From assembly GCF_003344045.1 (NCBI RefSeq), contig NZ_QFWX01000006.1, forward strand, positions 124,001 to 188,000: a stretch of DNA of 64,000 bases. Reading direction: 5' to 3'. Every line of letters starts with the position of its first letter. The stretch's first letter is position 1. A model generated the notes under the pieces. The model saw only the letters and a program-made list of their open reading frames with translations. It searched no databases and had not been told where the DNA came from. This DNA comes from Marinobacter vulgaris (lineage in GTDB: Bacteria > Pseudomonadota > Gammaproteobacteria > Pseudomonadales > Oleiphilaceae). Of this stretch, positions 9,233 through 20,200 are shown one piece after another. The translations under genes and the position numbers were made by a program.

Positions 9233-9937
9233 ATGCCGGTGACGGACCTTGTAAATTACCAGTTGGAAGATGGCGTTGCCACAATCACGATCAGTAACGG
9301 CAAGGCAAATGCCCTTAGCCATGAGGTGTTTGAAGCGCTGAATCAGGCCTTTGATCGCGCCGAAGAAGACAAGGCCGTGGTCATTCTGACCGGGCAGCCC
9401 GGGATTCTTTCCGGAGGCTACGACCTGAAGGAAATGCAGAAGGGGCCAAAGGAAGCGTCTGCCCTGGTCACGGTGGGGTCAAGGTTCACGCGTCGCCTCG
9501 CCGCCTTTCCGCTGCCGGTGATCGGTGCCTGCAGTGGTCACGCCATTGCCAAGGGCGCGTTTGTTCTGCTCTCGGTGGATTACCGCATCGGCATCGAGGG
9601 TGACTTCAAGCTGGGCCTGAACGAGGTAGCCATTGGCATGACCATGCACCATGCCGGTATCGAGATTGCGCGGCACCGCCTGTCGCCGGCTCACTTCTAT
9701 CGGGCCGTGGTCAATGCGGAAATCTTCACACCGGAGGGTGCGGTACAGGCCGGCTTCCTGGATGAGGTGGTTGCGCCTGATCAGCTTATCAAGCGGGCGC
9801 ATGAGCTGGCCCAGCAATTGCGGAAGCTGAACATGAAAGCCCATCAGCAAACCAAGCGTAAGGCCAAGGCCGGGTATCTCGAACTTCTGGATGATTGCAT
9901 CCTGAAGGACGCCGAGAATCTTGGCCTTACGGGGTAA
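9233..9937 (+). CDS. Crotonase / enoyl-CoA hydratase-isomerase family protein
   Basis: A 234-residue crotonase-fold protein. It has the N-terminal IxxGKxNAL motif, the oxyanion-hole region SGGYDLKEM (residues about 60-70) and a second oxyanion segment [13 protein letters not shown] (about 100-112). The family acts on acyl-CoA thioesters by hydration, isomerisation or hydrolysis. The usual catalytic Glu pair of hydratases is not clear, so the exact reaction cannot be assigned. AAGAGG lies only 2 nt from the ATG at 9233 but 8 nt from an in-frame GTG at 9239, which may be the true start. Confidence 0.82.
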   Translation: MPVTDLVNYQLEDGVATITISNGKANALSHEVFEALNQAFDRAEEDKAVVILTGQPGILSGGYDLKEMQKGPKEASALVTVGSRFTRRLAAFPLPVIGACSGHAIAKGAFVLLSVDYRIGIEGDFKLGLNEVAIGMTMHHAGIEIARHRLSPAHFYRAVVNAEIFTPEGAVQAGFLDEVVAPDQLIKRAHELAQQLRKLNMKAHQQTKRKAKAGYLELLDDCILKDAENLGLTG

Positions 9938-9993
9938 CAACCCGGCGCCTGATCAAGCGTCTATGTCTCACTTTTATTGCGGAACCAGAAGCA

Positions 9994-10560
9994 ATGCCAA
10001 AAGCAGGTGAAATCAAGAAGAACTCGGCAGTTGAGTACGAGGGCGGCGTTTACTTCGTCAAGGACATCGAGCGGTCGGTGCCTCAGGGCCGGGCCGGTGG
10101 CAGTCTTTATCGCATGCGCCTTTATGATGTCGTGACCGGTTACAAGATGGACCAGACCTTTAAAGATTCCGACATGCTGAATCTGGCGGATCTGGTTCGC
10201 AGGCCGGCGGTGTTTTCCTATTCCGATGGCGATGAGTATGTCTTCATGGATAGCGAGGATTACACCCAGTACAGCCTGAATGCTGAGGCGATTGCCGAAG
10301 AGCTGCTGTTTATCAACGAAGACACCCAGGGCCTGATGGTCGTTCTTGTAAGCGATGCGCCGGTCGCTCTGGATCTGCCACCGACAGTGGACCTGCTGAT
10401 AGAGGAAACAGACCCCTCGGTGAAGGGCGGTTCTGCCACTGCCCGGACCAAACCTGCCAGACTCACCACGGGGCTGGTTGTCCAGGTGCCCGAGCACATT
10501 TCCACTGGCGATCGCATCAGGGTCAATGTGGAAGAGCGCCGGTTCCTGGGGCGCGCCTGA
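9994..10560 (+). CDS. yeiP: Elongation factor P-like protein YeiP (EfpL)
   Basis: A 188-residue three-domain EF-P paralogue. It matches E. coli YeiP along its length: N-terminal KOW-like domain starting [15 protein letters not shown] domains with [12 protein letters not shown], and the C-terminal [19 protein letters not shown] plus RRFLGRA tail. The loop between beta-3 and beta-4 reads VPQGRAGGS: it has an unmodified Arg near its tip instead of the modifiable Lys of EF-P. YeiP (renamed EfpL) rescues ribosomes stalled at proline-rich and some other motifs. The ATG at 9994 gives the family N-terminus; the reading upstream is not conserved. Confidence 0.9.
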   Translation: MPKAGEIKKNSAVEYEGGVYFVKDIERSVPQGRAGGSLYRMRLYDVVTGYKMDQTFKDSDMLNLADLVRRPAVFSYSDGDEYVFMDSEDYTQYSLNAEAIAEELLFINEDTQGLMVVLVSDAPVALDLPPTVDLLIEETDPSVKGGSATARTKPARLTTGLVVQVPEHISTGDRIRVNVEERRFLGRA

Positions 10561-10585
10561 GCGGGACTCGCCCCAGGCCGGTTAC

Positions 10586-11539
10586 TCAGCAGGCACTGGC
10601 AGCTGCGTGCTCTTGCAGAAATCGCCGGTGCTGCCGCAGCGTGCTGTCGATGCCGGCGGCCCGGAATCTCACGGCCTGGCCCGGCATGCACTGGGCCAGG
10701 CGGCTGGCAGCCATGGGTGTGAGGTTGCCCAGGCGGGGATAACCGCCAATGGTCTGTCGGTCATTCAGCAGTGCGATAGGCTGACCGTCTGGTGGCACCT
10801 GAACCGCACCCAGGGAAATCCCTTCCGATATCAGCGAACCAATGCTGCATTGCAGTGCGGGGCCGGTGAGCCGGACCCCCATGCGATCGGCGCGCTGGTC
10901 CACTCGCCATTCGGCATTGAATGCATCAAACAGGCTCCTGCCGGTGAATGCTGCTATCTGGGCTCCGGGGAGCAGGTCCAGTATGGCCATCTGGCGGTAA
11001 TCATGACGCTCTGACTCCGGTGCAGCCCGTTGGGCTGGCGGGGTCCCGGCCCGGTTCACGGTCAGTGTGTCACCCTCGCGCAGGCTGTTTCCCTGGCCGT
11101 CAAATCCCCCGAGCTGTTCCCGCACTACGCAGGCGGAGCTGCCCAGAACGGTATCGCCACGGAAACCGCCCGACACAGCGAGGTAGGCGCGCAAGCCGTT
11201 GGCCGGTGTGCCGAAGGTAAGGGTGTCACCGGCTGCGACGGCCAGAGTCCGCCACCGGGGCGCGGGTTGCCGGTTGTGTTTGATACCCAGGTCGGCGCCG
11301 GTCAGGGCAATGGTCAAATCTCCCTCGGCGACCAGTTCCAATCCGCCGAAGGTGATTTCCAGCACCCCTGTACCCCAGGCATTGCCGGTCAGGCTGTTGG
11401 CCCAGGCCCAGGCGTGCAGGTCCGCCGGCCCACCCTGGGTTACGCCCAGGTGCCGGACCCCGAAACGCCCTGAGTCCTGGAGCAGGGCGAGGGGGCCGGC
11501 GCGGGATACACGGAAGCCGCTCAGAGTGCGCTCAATCAC
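10586..11539 (-). CDS. pxpC: 5-oxoprolinase subunit C (biotin-dependent carboxyltransferase family)
   Basis: A 317-residue KipA/PxpC protein with the family N-terminal motif (LQDSGRFGVRHLGVTQGGPAD) and the AYLAVSGGF segment. With PxpA and PxpB it forms the ATP-dependent 5-oxoprolinase that opens 5-oxoproline (pyroglutamate) to L-glutamate. The GTG at 11539 is preferred: GGAG lies 7 nt upstream and the codon overlaps the end of pxpB (GTGATTGA), suggesting translational coupling. It is the last gene of the pxpA-pxpB-pxpC operon. Confidence 0.9.
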   Translation of the reverse strand: MIERTLSGFRVSRAGPLALLQDSGRFGVRHLGVTQGGPADLHAWAWANSLTGNAWGTGVLEITFGGLELVAEGDLTIALTGADLGIKHNRQPAPRWRTLAVAAGDTLTFGTPANGLRAYLAVSGGFRGDTVLGSSACVVREQLGGFDGQGNSLREGDTLTVNRAGTPPAQRAAPESERHDYRQMAILDLLPGAQIAAFTGRSLFDAFNAEWRVDQRADRMGVRLTGPALQCSIGSLISEGISLGAVQVPPDGQPIALLNDRQTIGGYPRLGNLTPMAASRLAQCMPGQAVRFRAAGIDSTLRQHRRFLQEHAAASAC

Positions 11540-12209
11540 AGGCCCGCTCCATCGGCACGAAGCTAACCCGATCACCTACTCGAAGCAGGCTGAACCCGTC
11601 GCGGTTGCGATCGAACAGGCGCACTGGGGTGTGGCCGATCAAATTCCAGCCGCCGGGTGTGGCCATCGGGTAGGCGGCGGTCTGCTGCCCGGCAATGGCC
11701 ACGCTGCCAGCGGGCACTTTCTGGCGCGGTGTGTCCAGGCGGGGACAGATCAATGCCTGGTCCAGTAATCCCATGAAGGCGAACCCCGGGGCAAAACCCA
11801 GGGCGAACACCCGATATTCCCGGCTGCTATGGGCTTCAATCACTGATTCGACCGACAGCCCAGACAGCTCGGCGACCCGCTGCAGGTCGGGGCCGGTTTG
11901 CTGATCATACCGGGTGGGCAGTTCGTGAAGTCTGCCGTCGGCACCGGCTTCCGCAGGTTTGAGGCACGCCAGTATGTCGACGAGCTGCTGCCTGGCCTCG
12001 CAGGGTGTCATGCGAAGCGGATCAAAAACCACCAACAGCGTGGTGTAGGAGGGCACCAGGTCTACCAGTGCGTCGCCGAAGGCCGCCTCGCAATCCTCGC
12101 CAAGGGCGGTCAGCCACAGCAGGTTGTTTTCTTCAATGGTGTTGAACAATCTCACCATCCAGCCATCGAGGCCGGCCCGTTCCAGGCAGGGCAGCCGCGG
12201 AGAGTTCAT
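11532..12209 (-). CDS. pxpB: 5-oxoprolinase subunit B (KipI/AHS1 family)
   Basis: A 225-residue AHS1-domain protein. Family features include [19 protein letters not shown] near the middle, [13 protein letters not shown] (residues about 135-147) and the C-terminal [12 protein letters not shown] motif. It partners PxpC, and probably PxpA, in 5-oxoproline hydrolysis; the Bacillus homologue KipI also inhibits the kinase KinA, but the operon points to the metabolic role. Start ATG overlaps the pxpA stop by 4 nt and its stop overlaps the pxpC start. Confidence 0.9.
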   Translation of the reverse strand: MNSPRLPCLERAGLDGWMVRLFNTIEENNLLWLTALGEDCEAAFGDALVDLVPSYTTLLVVFDPLRMTPCEARQQLVDILACLKPAEAGADGRLHELPTRYDQQTGPDLQRVAELSGLSVESVIEAHSSREYRVFALGFAPGFAFMGLLDQALICPRLDTPRQKVPAGSVAIAGQQTAAYPMATPGGWNLIGHTPVRLFDRNRDGFSLLRVGDRVSFVPMERACD

Positions 12210-12961
12210 GCCCGACCGTAAAGGGTATTGAGCATTTGCCGGATGGCGCGCACGGACGCTATTGATTCCTCATTATCGCCGTGCACACACAGGGTGTCGG
12301 CAGTCAGGAGCAGGTCGCTGCCATCAATCGTGGTTAACGGCTGACCGCTGGCAATGCGCCGGGCCTGTTCAATGATCGTCCCGTGATCACGATGGACGGC
12401 GCCCGGATTTGCCCGCGACACAAGCAGTCCGCCATGGTCATAGGCGCGGTCGGCGAAGGCCTCGAACCACAGGTTGATGCCATGCTCAAGTGCCAGTGCC
12501 CGAATGGAAGACGTGTCGCGGGTTGCCAGGGTCATCAATGGCAGTTCGGGGTCGAGTGCCAGGATGGCCCGGGCAACAGCACTGAAAACTGCCGGATCGC
12601 TGGCCATGTCGTTGTACAAGGCACCGTGGGGCTTCACATAGCGGACCTCAGTGCCTTCCGCCCGGCAAATTGCCGTCAGGGCGCCAACCTGGTAGAGCAC
12701 CAGATTTTCAATTTCTGCCGGCGAACAGGCCATGGGGCGACGACCGAACCCGACGAGGTCCGGGTAGGCCGGATGCGCGCCGACCCCGACCGAATGTTCC
12801 GCCGCCATGCGGACCGTGCGCCGCATGACATCCGGATCGGATGCGTGAAAACCGCAGGCGATGTTGGCCAGATCCACGTGAGGCATCACCTCGTGATCCA
12901 GCCCCATTACCCAGGGGCCGAAACTCTCCCCCATGTCGGCGTTCAGCAGTAAGGGTTTCAT
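12206..12961 (-). CDS. pxpA: 5-oxoprolinase subunit A (LamB/YcsF family)
   Basis: A 251-residue LamB/YcsF-family protein beginning [15 protein letters not shown], the usual start of PxpA. Conserved stretches include [18 protein letters not shown] and KPHGALYND, the family's presumed active-site motifs. First gene of the pxpABC operon that feeds 5-oxoproline into the glutamate pool. It lies 22 bp downstream of an Lrp-type regulator on the same strand, so that regulator may control the operon or be co-transcribed with it. Confidence 0.92.
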   Translation of the reverse strand: MKPLLLNADMGESFGPWVMGLDHEVMPHVDLANIACGFHASDPDVMRRTVRMAAEHSVGVGAHPAYPDLVGFGRRPMACSPAEIENLVLYQVGALTAICRAEGTEVRYVKPHGALYNDMASDPAVFSAVARAILALDPELPLMTLATRDTSSIRALALEHGINLWFEAFADRAYDHGGLLVSRANPGAVHRDHGTIIEQARRIASGQPLTTIDGSDLLLTADTLCVHGDNEESIASVRAIRQMLNTLYGRA

Positions 12962-12983
12962 TACGTTCTCTCTGTTACGCGTG

Positions 12984-13436
12984 TCAAATTCCAGCATCCT
13001 TGACGTTTTCCATCACCACAAATGTACTGGTTTGCAATACGTGGGGCAGGGCGGATATCTGCTCTCCCAGCACCTGCCGGTACTCGGCCATGTTCCGTGT
13101 ACGCACTTTGAGCAAGTAATCAAAGTTGCCGGCGATCATGTGGCATTGCTCCACTGCCGAGATCTGTTTTGCCGCGTTGTTGAAGGCTGCAAGGGCGTTG
13201 CTGCTGGTGTCGTTAAGGGTGACCTGCGCGAATGCAATGTGGCTTTGCCCCAGTTTGGATTGGTTGACCAGTGCGGTATAGCCGGTGATGTAACCCTGTT
13301 CTTCAAGGCGCCGCATGCGAACCTGGCAGGGCGTTTTGGACAGTCCCACCCGGGAGGCGAGCTCCGTCACGGTAATCCGTGCGTGCTTCTGCAGCTCGCG
13401 GATGATGGAGTGATCGATTCTGTCCAGTTCGACCAT
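12984..13436 (-). CDS. Lrp/AsnC family transcriptional regulator (PutR-like)
   Basis: A 150-residue Lrp-type regulator. Residues 1-60 form the winged helix-turn-helix ([25 protein letters not shown]) and residues 70-145 the RAM effector-binding domain. The segment [16 protein letters not shown] is typical of the proline-responsive PutR/BkdR-like branch. It lies upstream of pxpABC on the same strand and is divergent from the glutamate dehydrogenase gene, with putA next after that. Control of proline, glutamate or 5-oxoproline catabolism is a reasonable inference; the PutA here has no DNA-binding domain of its own. Confidence 0.85.
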   Translation of the reverse strand: MVELDRIDHSIIRELQKHARITVTELASRVGLSKTPCQVRMRRLEEQGYITGYTALVNQSKLGQSHIAFAQVTLNDTSSNALAAFNNAAKQISAVEQCHMIAGNFDYLLKVRTRNMAEYRQVLGEQISALPHVLQTSTFVVMENVKDAGI

Positions 13437-13594
13437 AACGTGTTTTCCCGGCTTGATTTAAGGCTGTTTATGGAGACGAATATAATCAAAATACCTGCAT
13501 TTTAAAACGATATGGGCAAAGAGCCTTCGGGGAGTTGTCTATACTGGGGGTGTCCAGTCATACATACGCCATTTGATAGCCCCGGAGATTTCAG

Positions 13595-16500
13595 ATGTCC
13601 CAGCCCGATTCGCGACAAAAACAAACCCTGCTGGAACAACTCTCAGATGCCCTTGAAGGCGAAGATTACGACCCTGACGACTCGCGAAACCTGCGGGAAA
13701 TTGTTGCCACCATGCTGGAGGAGTCACGGTCCTGGGATGATGCGCTGCTACGGCAGTTGGTCGAGGTCCTGGGAGAGGGCCCGGGGAAAGGCTTTGCCGG
13801 CATGTTCAGCGGCGGTTTTCCGTCAAGCTACCGATCGAAATTTTCGATCGAGGAGGCTGTTGAAGACATTCAGCAGATCCAGTCCATTGCCGTGACTTCC
13901 GACGTTCCCATGCGATTCTATCAGCCCGCTGAACAGGGCGCACAGGAGTTGAGTTTCAAGCTTTACAGTCAGGGTAAGTCGGTCATCCTTTCCGATGTGA
14001 TTCCGATCCTGGAGAACCTTGGCATGCGGGTACTGGGTGAGCACCCGTATCGCATTCAGCGGCGGGACGGAGAGCAGTTTGGTGTCAGTGATTTCACCGT
14101 GCAGTTCCATTCCCGTTGCCGTGATGCCGATATTGAAAAGGCCAAGCCCCTGCTGCAAGAGGGTTTTCGTGAAATATGGAATGGCTTTGCGGAAAACGAT
14201 GACTTCAATCAGTTAATGATGGCAGCGAGCCTGGGATGGCGGGAAGTCAGCGTATTGCGGGCCTATTCCCGCTACATCAAACAACTGCGTTTCGGGTTCA
14301 GCCAGCCATTTATTGCCGACACCCTGGCCCGTCACCTGGATATTACCTCACTGCTGATTGCCCTGTTCAACGCCAGGTTCAACCCGGACGCCATTCTGGC
14401 GGAGCGCCGGGAGTCAGAGGCTGAGCGCGTTGAGAATGGCATTCTCGACGCCCTCGATGACGTGAAAAGTCTTGATGACGACCGGATTCTCAGGCGTTTT
14501 TATGTCCTTATCAAGGCGACCCTGCGGACCAATTATTTCCAGCATCAGGATACCGGCGAGTTCAAGGGTTATCTCTCGCTGAAGCTGGACCCATCTTCTA
14601 TCCCGGATATTCCCAAACCCTGCCCGCATTTCGAGGTGTTTGTATGCTCACCGAGGGTTGAAGGGGTCCACCTCAGGGCAGGCCCGGTGGCCCGGGGTGG
14701 GTTGCGCTGGTCAGACCGCAAAGAGGACTATCGGACAGAGGTTCTGGGGCTGGTCAAGGCGCAACAGGTGAAGAACTCGGTCATTGTGCCGGTAGGTGCC
14801 AAGGGTGGCTTTATTGTCAAGCACCCGCCGGAAGACGGTTCCCGGGAGGCGTTGAGGGAGGAAGGCATCACCTGCTACCAGACGTTCATCCGTGGATTGC
14901 TTGATCTGACCGACAACCTCAATGAGGGCGAGGTTGTGCCGCCACCCGAGGTGGTCCGCCACGATGGCGACGACACCTACCTGGTTGTGGCTGCCGACAA
15001 GGGTACCGCTACCTTTTCTGACATCGCCAACCGGCTGGCCCATGAGTACGGCTTCTGGCTCGGGGATGCGTTCGCATCCGGGGGCAGTGAGGGCTATGAC
15101 CACAAGAAGATGGGGATTACCGCCCGGGGAGCCTGGGAATCGGTCAAGCGCCACTTCCTGGAGAAGGGTATCGATACCCAGAGCGAAGCATTCACCGTGG
15201 TTGGCATCGGCGACATGGGCGGCGATGTGTTCGGCAATGGCATGCTGTTGTCGGACCGGATTCGACTGATTGGCGCGTTTAACCACCTTCATATCTTTGT
15301 GGACCCGGCACCGGAGCCGGTCGCATCGTTTGCGGAGCGCAAACGGCTGTTCGAGTTGCCGGTATCGAGCTGGGCGGACTATAACGAGCAACTGATCAGT
15401 GAAGGAGGCGGAGTCTTCTCCCGTGCTGCAAAGTGGATTCCCCTGTCCCCGCAGATGCAGGCCTGCCTGGATGTGAGGGTGGATCGCCTGCCGCCCAACG
15501 AGTTGATCAGGGCGCTGCTGAAGGCGCCTGTCGACATGCTCTGGAACGGCGGGATTGGTACCTATGTGAAATCGGCGAGTGAATCTCACGAGGACGTTGG
15601 TGACAAATCCAATGATGCCGTCAGAGTCGACAGCCATCAGCTACGTTGCCGGGTGCTTGGTGAAGGCGGAAACCTGGGCTTCACCCAGCTTGGCCGCATT
15701 GATTTTGCCCGGGCCGGCGGGGCCGCCAACACTGACTTTATCGATAATGCCGGCGGCGTGGATTGCTCCGACCACGAAGTGAACATCAAGATCCTGCTTA
15801 ATGAGCAGGTGCGCCGGGGACAGATGACCCTTGACCAGCGTAATGAGATGCTCAGGGCAATGACGGGCGAGGTGGCGGAGCTGGTGCTGAGCAACAATTA
15901 TCGCCAGGCGATGGCGTTAAGCCTTGCCCAAAGCGGCTCGGTTGCCACCATGGATGAGCACGAGCGCCTTATGAGGCGGCTGGAGGCAGAGGGCAGGCTC
16001 GACCGGTCTCTGGAGTTCCTGCCCGATGACGAGGAACTCACGGAGCGGCGCCAACGCGGTTCGGGCTTCACTCGTCCCGAGCTTTCGGTGCTGATTTCCT
16101 ACGCCAAGATTGAACTCAAACAGGTGTTGCTCACAACGCCCATTGTTCACGATCATCGCTTTGCCCGGGCGCTGTATTCAGCGTTTCCGGCCTCGCTGCT
16201 GGAGCACTTTCCGGCGGCAATCGATGGGCATCCACTGCGTGCGGAGATTGTTGCCACCCAGATTGCCAACGACATCGTCAATCGAATGGGTATCAGCTGG
16301 GCGGATAAAATCCGTAATGCCACCGGCGCTGACTGCGGCCGGATTGCCGCGGCTTACCTGATCTCCCTGCAGATCCATGACGTAGAGACTCAGTGGAAGG
16401 CGACAGAAGGATTGGATGGCAGGATTGGTCCCGACGTCCAGGCGGAATTGTTCGGTGACATCATACGCCTCGTGACGCGAAGCACCAGCTGGCTGCTGCA

Positions 16501-17107
16501 CGCCCGTCTTGGCGACCTGGATCCACGATCCTGCGTTGCGCATTACCAGGGACCCCTGACCGACGTATTGGCTTCGACCGAGAGCCTGGAAGCAGTGATT
16601 CCTGCAAGTCGGTGGAAGGAACGCTATGATAGGTACTGTAAGCAGACAGTTCCGCAGGGCCTGGCGGCATACTGCGCATCCGCTGAAAGCCGGTACTGGC
16701 TGATGGATATCATCGAGATTGGCCGCCAGCTTGAGCAGGATCTGGAGGCGGTGGCCCGGGTGTACTTCAGTCTCGGGGAAGGTCTTAACCTGACCTGGCT
16801 GGATCGCCAGATGCTTGACTTCAAGGCCCGTGGCCACTGGCAGGTGATGGCAACGCTTCATTACCGTGATGAGCTGGATCATCAGTTGAGGAACCTGACG
16901 TGGAGTGTGTTTACCGTGGCGCCTGAGGGAGAGGGCGACAAGGTATCGCCGGAGGATCTGCTGGAAGTCTGGCGTCACGAAAAGCAGGCGCCTCTGACAC
17001 GCTGGCACCGGATGCTGGACGACATGCAAGCGGCGAACGAGGTGGACTGCGCGGTCTTCTCGGTGGCCCACAGCATGCTACGGGAGCTGGCGGCGAAGGC
17101 GGAATGA
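13595..17107 (+). CDS. NAD-specific glutamate dehydrogenase, large (GDH2) type, short form
   Basis: A 1170-residue protein of the large bacterial NAD-glutamate dehydrogenase family, which deaminates L-glutamate to 2-oxoglutarate. The catalytic core is clear: RGGLRWSDRKEDYRTE and the KGGFIVK segment near residues 365-410, then GIGDMGGDVFGNGML (about 535-550) in the nucleotide-binding part, and a helical C-terminal domain. Typical members (about 1,600 residues) carry roughly 400 more N-terminal residues with ACT-like repeats; here the gene starts at the last of these, and no coding remnant is seen upstream, where the Lrp gene lies. It sits between the Lrp regulator and putA, fitting proline to glutamate to 2-oxoglutarate. 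Confidence 0.9.
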   Translation: MSQPDSRQKQTLLEQLSDALEGEDYDPDDSRNLREIVATMLEESRSWDDALLRQLVEVLGEGPGKGFAGMFSGGFPSSYRSKFSIEEAVEDIQQIQSIAVTSDVPMRFYQPAEQGAQELSFKLYSQGKSVILSDVIPILENLGMRVLGEHPYRIQRRDGEQFGVSDFTVQFHSRCRDADIEKAKPLLQEGFREIWNGFAENDDFNQLMMAASLGWREVSVLRAYSRYIKQLRFGFSQPFIADTLARHLDITSLLIALFNARFNPDAILAERRESEAERVENGILDALDDVKSLDDDRILRRFYVLIKATLRTNYFQHQDTGEFKGYLSLKLDPSSIPDIPKPCPHFEVFVCSPRVEGVHLRAGPVARGGLRWSDRKEDYRTEVLGLVKAQQVKNSVIVPVGAKGGFIVKHPPEDGSREALREEGITCYQTFIRGLLDLTDNLNEGEVVPPPEVVRHDGDDTYLVVAADKGTATFSDIANRLAHEYGFWLGDAFASGGSEGYDHKKMGITARGAWESVKRHFLEKGIDTQSEAFTVVGIGDMGGDVFGNGMLLSDRIRLIGAFNHLHIFVDPAPEPVASFAERKRLFELPVSSWADYNEQLISEGGGVFSRAAKWIPLSPQMQACLDVRVDRLPPNELIRALLKAPVDMLWNGGIGTYVKSASESHEDVGDKSNDAVRVDSHQLRCRVLGEGGNLGFTQLGRIDFARAGGAANTDFIDNAGGVDCSDHEVNIKILLNEQVRRGQMTLDQRNEMLRAMTGEVAELVLSNNYRQAMALSLAQSGSVATMDEHERLMRRLEAEGRLDRSLEFLPDDEELTERRQRGSGFTRPELSVLISYAKIELKQVLLTTPIVHDHRFARALYSAFPASLLEHFPAAIDGHPLRAEIVATQIANDIVNRMGISWADKIRNATGADCGRIAAAYLISLQIHDVETQWKATEGLDGRIGPDVQAELFGDIIRLVTRSTSWLLHARLGDLDPRSCVAHYQGPLTDVLASTESLEAVIPASRWKERYDRYCKQTVPQGLAAYCASAESRYWLMDIIEIGRQLEQDLEAVARVYFSLGEGLNLTWLDRQMLDFKARGHWQVMATLHYRDELDHQLRNLTWSVFTVAPEGEGDKVSPEDLLEVWRHEKQAPLTRWHRMLDDMQAANEVDCAVFSVAHSMLRELAAKAE

Positions 17108-17286
17108 TCTGTTGATTCAGTGATTCTGCCTGAACAGGGATTGTATGACAGGAAGAAACTAAAAATTGGCTTGTCAAAAAAGCCTTTAAGGTACGCCTGT
17201 CTGGTTTTTACAGTCAAATAGTCTTTGTCGTTCTCGGTAAAATGCGGGGAGTGACCAAAAAGATACATAAATATGAGGGTACAACT

Positions 17287-20200
17287 ATGAGACCGCAGCA
17301 ATCAGTGACGCCTGAACTCGTCGATAGCAGGCAGGCCGTTCGCAATTACTATCTGGCCGATGAATACACCGTCATCAGTGAAATGATTGCTGGCGCTCAG
17401 TTGACCCAGGAAGAGAGAAAAGCAATTTCCGCCCGCGCAGCGGAGCTGGTTCGTAGTGTCCGCAAAAACGCCAAGTCCACGATCATGGAGAAGTTCCTGG
17501 CGGAGTACGGGCTGACCACGAAAGAGGGTGTCGCCCTGATGTGTCTGGCCGAAGCCATGTTGCGGGTCCCGGACAGCGTGACCATCAACGATCTGATCGA
17601 GGACAAGATTACCTCCGGCAGCTGGGGCGATCACGTTGGCAAGGCCTCGTCATCGTTGATCAACACCGCAACCATCGCCCTGCTGATGACCAGCAACCTG
17701 CTGACGGAATCCGAGCGCCAGAGCGTGGGCGAAACCCTCCGCAGGCTTCTAAAGCGTATGGGCGAGCCGGTGATCCGTATGGTGGCCGGTCAGGCCATGA
17801 AAGAAATGGGGCGGCAGTTCGTGCTCGGGCGTGACATCAAGGAAGCCCAGAAGGCCGGTGAAGACTACATGAAAAAGGGCTACACCTACTCCTATGACAT
17901 GCTGGGGGAGGCTGCCCGCACCGATCACGATGCCCAGGGTTATTACAATTCCTACTCCAACGCCATCGATAGCATCGCCAAACATTGCCAGGGCGACGTT
18001 CGCAAGAATCCGGGCATTTCGGTCAAGCTCTCCGCTCTGCTGGCCCGGTATGAGTACGGCAACAAAGAGCGGGTGATGAGTGAGCTGCTGCCCAGAGCCA
18101 GGCGGCTGGTCAAAAAAGCGGCTGCCGCCAACATGGGCTTCAATATTGATGCCGAAGAGCAGGACCGGCTGGACCTCTCGATGGACGTCATCGAGGAGCT
18201 GTTGAGCGACCCTGAACTGGCTGGCTGGAACGGCTTCGGCGTGGTTGTGCAGGCCTATGGCAAGCGCGCGTCATTCCTGCTGGACTGGCTGTACGGGCTC
18301 GCTGAAAAATACGACCGTCGCATCATGGTGCGGCTGGTCAAGGGCGCCTACTGGGACGCTGAGATCAAGCGTGCCCAGGTGATGGGCCTGGACGGGTTTC
18401 CGGTGTTTACCCGCAAGGCCTGTAGCGATGTGTCCTTCCTGTCCTGTTCCACCAAGCTGCTGAACATGACGGACCGCATCTACCCGCAGTTCGCGACCCA
18501 CAACGCGCATTCGGTGTCAGCCATTCTCGAGCTGGCCAGGGTTCGTGGGGAAGCCAATTACGAATTTCAGCGCCTGCACGGCATGGGTGAATCCCTGCAC
18601 AACCAGGTAATGAAAGAAAGTGGCGTACCCTGCCGCATCTATGCGCCGGTCGGCGCCCACCGCGAACTGCTGGCGTATCTGGTGCGCCGTCTGCTGGAGA
18701 ATGGTGCCAACAGTTCGTTCGTGAACCAGATCGTGGATACCAGCATTACGCCGGAACAGATCGCCAAGGATCCGATCGACTCGGTCAAGGAAATGGGTAG
18801 CAACATTTCCAGCGATGCAATTGTGCATCCGTACAAGATCTTTGGTGAGAATCGCCGCAATTCCAAAGGCTGGGATCTCACTGATCCGGTGACCATCGAG
18901 GCTATTGAAAAGGGCCGTGGTGCCTTCAAGGAACACCACTGGAAAGGCGGGCCGCTGATCGCAGGCAACGTGGCGGGCACAGAAGTTCAGGTGGTTCGCA
19001 ACCCGGCCAACCCGGATGATCTGGTGGGCCATGTTACCCAGGCCAACGAAGCTGATATCGACACGGCCATTTCCGCGGCCCAGGAAGGTTTCAAATCCTG
19101 GTCTGCCACCTCGGCAGAGGACCGCGCTGCCTGCCTGCGCAAGGTGGCGGACCTCTATGAAGAAAACACCTACGAGCTGTTCGCGTTGACCGGCAGGGAG
19201 GCGGGTAAATCCCTGTCGGACGCGGTTGCCGAGATCCGTGAGGCTGTGGACTTTGCCCACTTCTACGCCAACGAAGGTGTTCGCTACAAAGACAGCGGCG
19301 AAGCCCGTGGGCCGGTTGTGTGTATTTCGCCCTGGAACTTCCCGCTGGCGATTTTTACCGGCCAGATTCTGGCAAACCTGGTGGCGGGCAACGTGGTACT
19401 GGCCAAGCCTGCCGAGCAGACGTCCCTGCTGGCCACCCGGGCCGTAGAGCTGATGCACGAGGCGGGTATTCCCAGGGATGCGATCCAGCTTCTGCCAGGG
19501 ACAGGCGCCACTGTGGGTGCGGGCCTGACCTCGGACTCCCGCGTAGCCGGTGTCTGTTTTACCGGTTCCACCAACACTGCCAAGGTCATCGACAAGGCCA
19601 TGGCAGAAAACATGGAACCGGATGCCGTCATGGTGGCAGAGACCGGCGGCCTCAACGCCATGATCGTGGATTCCACCGCTCTTCCGGAGCAGGTGGTTCG
19701 CGATGTGCTGGCCTCCGCTTTCCAGAGTGCCGGCCAGCGCTGTTCGGCGCTGCGAATGATGTACATCCAGAAAGATATTGCCGATAGCCTGCTGGAAATG
19801 CTGTATGGCGCCATGGAAGAGCTTGGCATTGGTGACCCCTGGCTGTTGTCTACGGACGTGGGCCCGGTCATTGATGACCCGTCTGCCAAGAAAATCATCG
19901 ATCACTGCAAGAAATTCGAGAGCAAAGACCTGCTTCTGAAGAAACTGTCAGTGCCCCACAAGGGCAACTTTGTGTCTCCGGCAGTGCTCAAGGTCAATGG
20001 CATTGAGGATCTGGAGGAAGAGATCTTCGGCCCGGTGCTTCATGTGGCAACCTTTGATGCCAAAGACATCGATAAGGTAGTGGATGACATCAATGCCAAG
20101 GGCTACGGTCTGACCTTTGGTATTCACAGCCGGGTAGATCGGCGGGTTGATCGCATAGCCAGCCGCATCAAGGTGGGTAACACCTACGTCAACCGGAACC

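Noticed and set aside
11199..11768. 189-codon plus-strand frame across the pxpC-pxpB junction
   Set aside because: Antisense to two well supported genes, with Pro/Arg/Ser-rich composition expected of a shadow frame in GC-rich DNA.
17108..17286. Terminator in the gdh-putA gap (GGCTT...AAGCC then TTT at about 17168-17190)
   Set aside because: The stem is only 5 bp with a short T run, too weak to claim; transcription may continue into putA.
18517..19905. 462-codon minus-strand frame inside putA
   Set aside because: Long only because PutA is GC-rich; the residues are low-complexity and lack any domain, while the plus-strand reading has complete PRODH and ALDH motifs.
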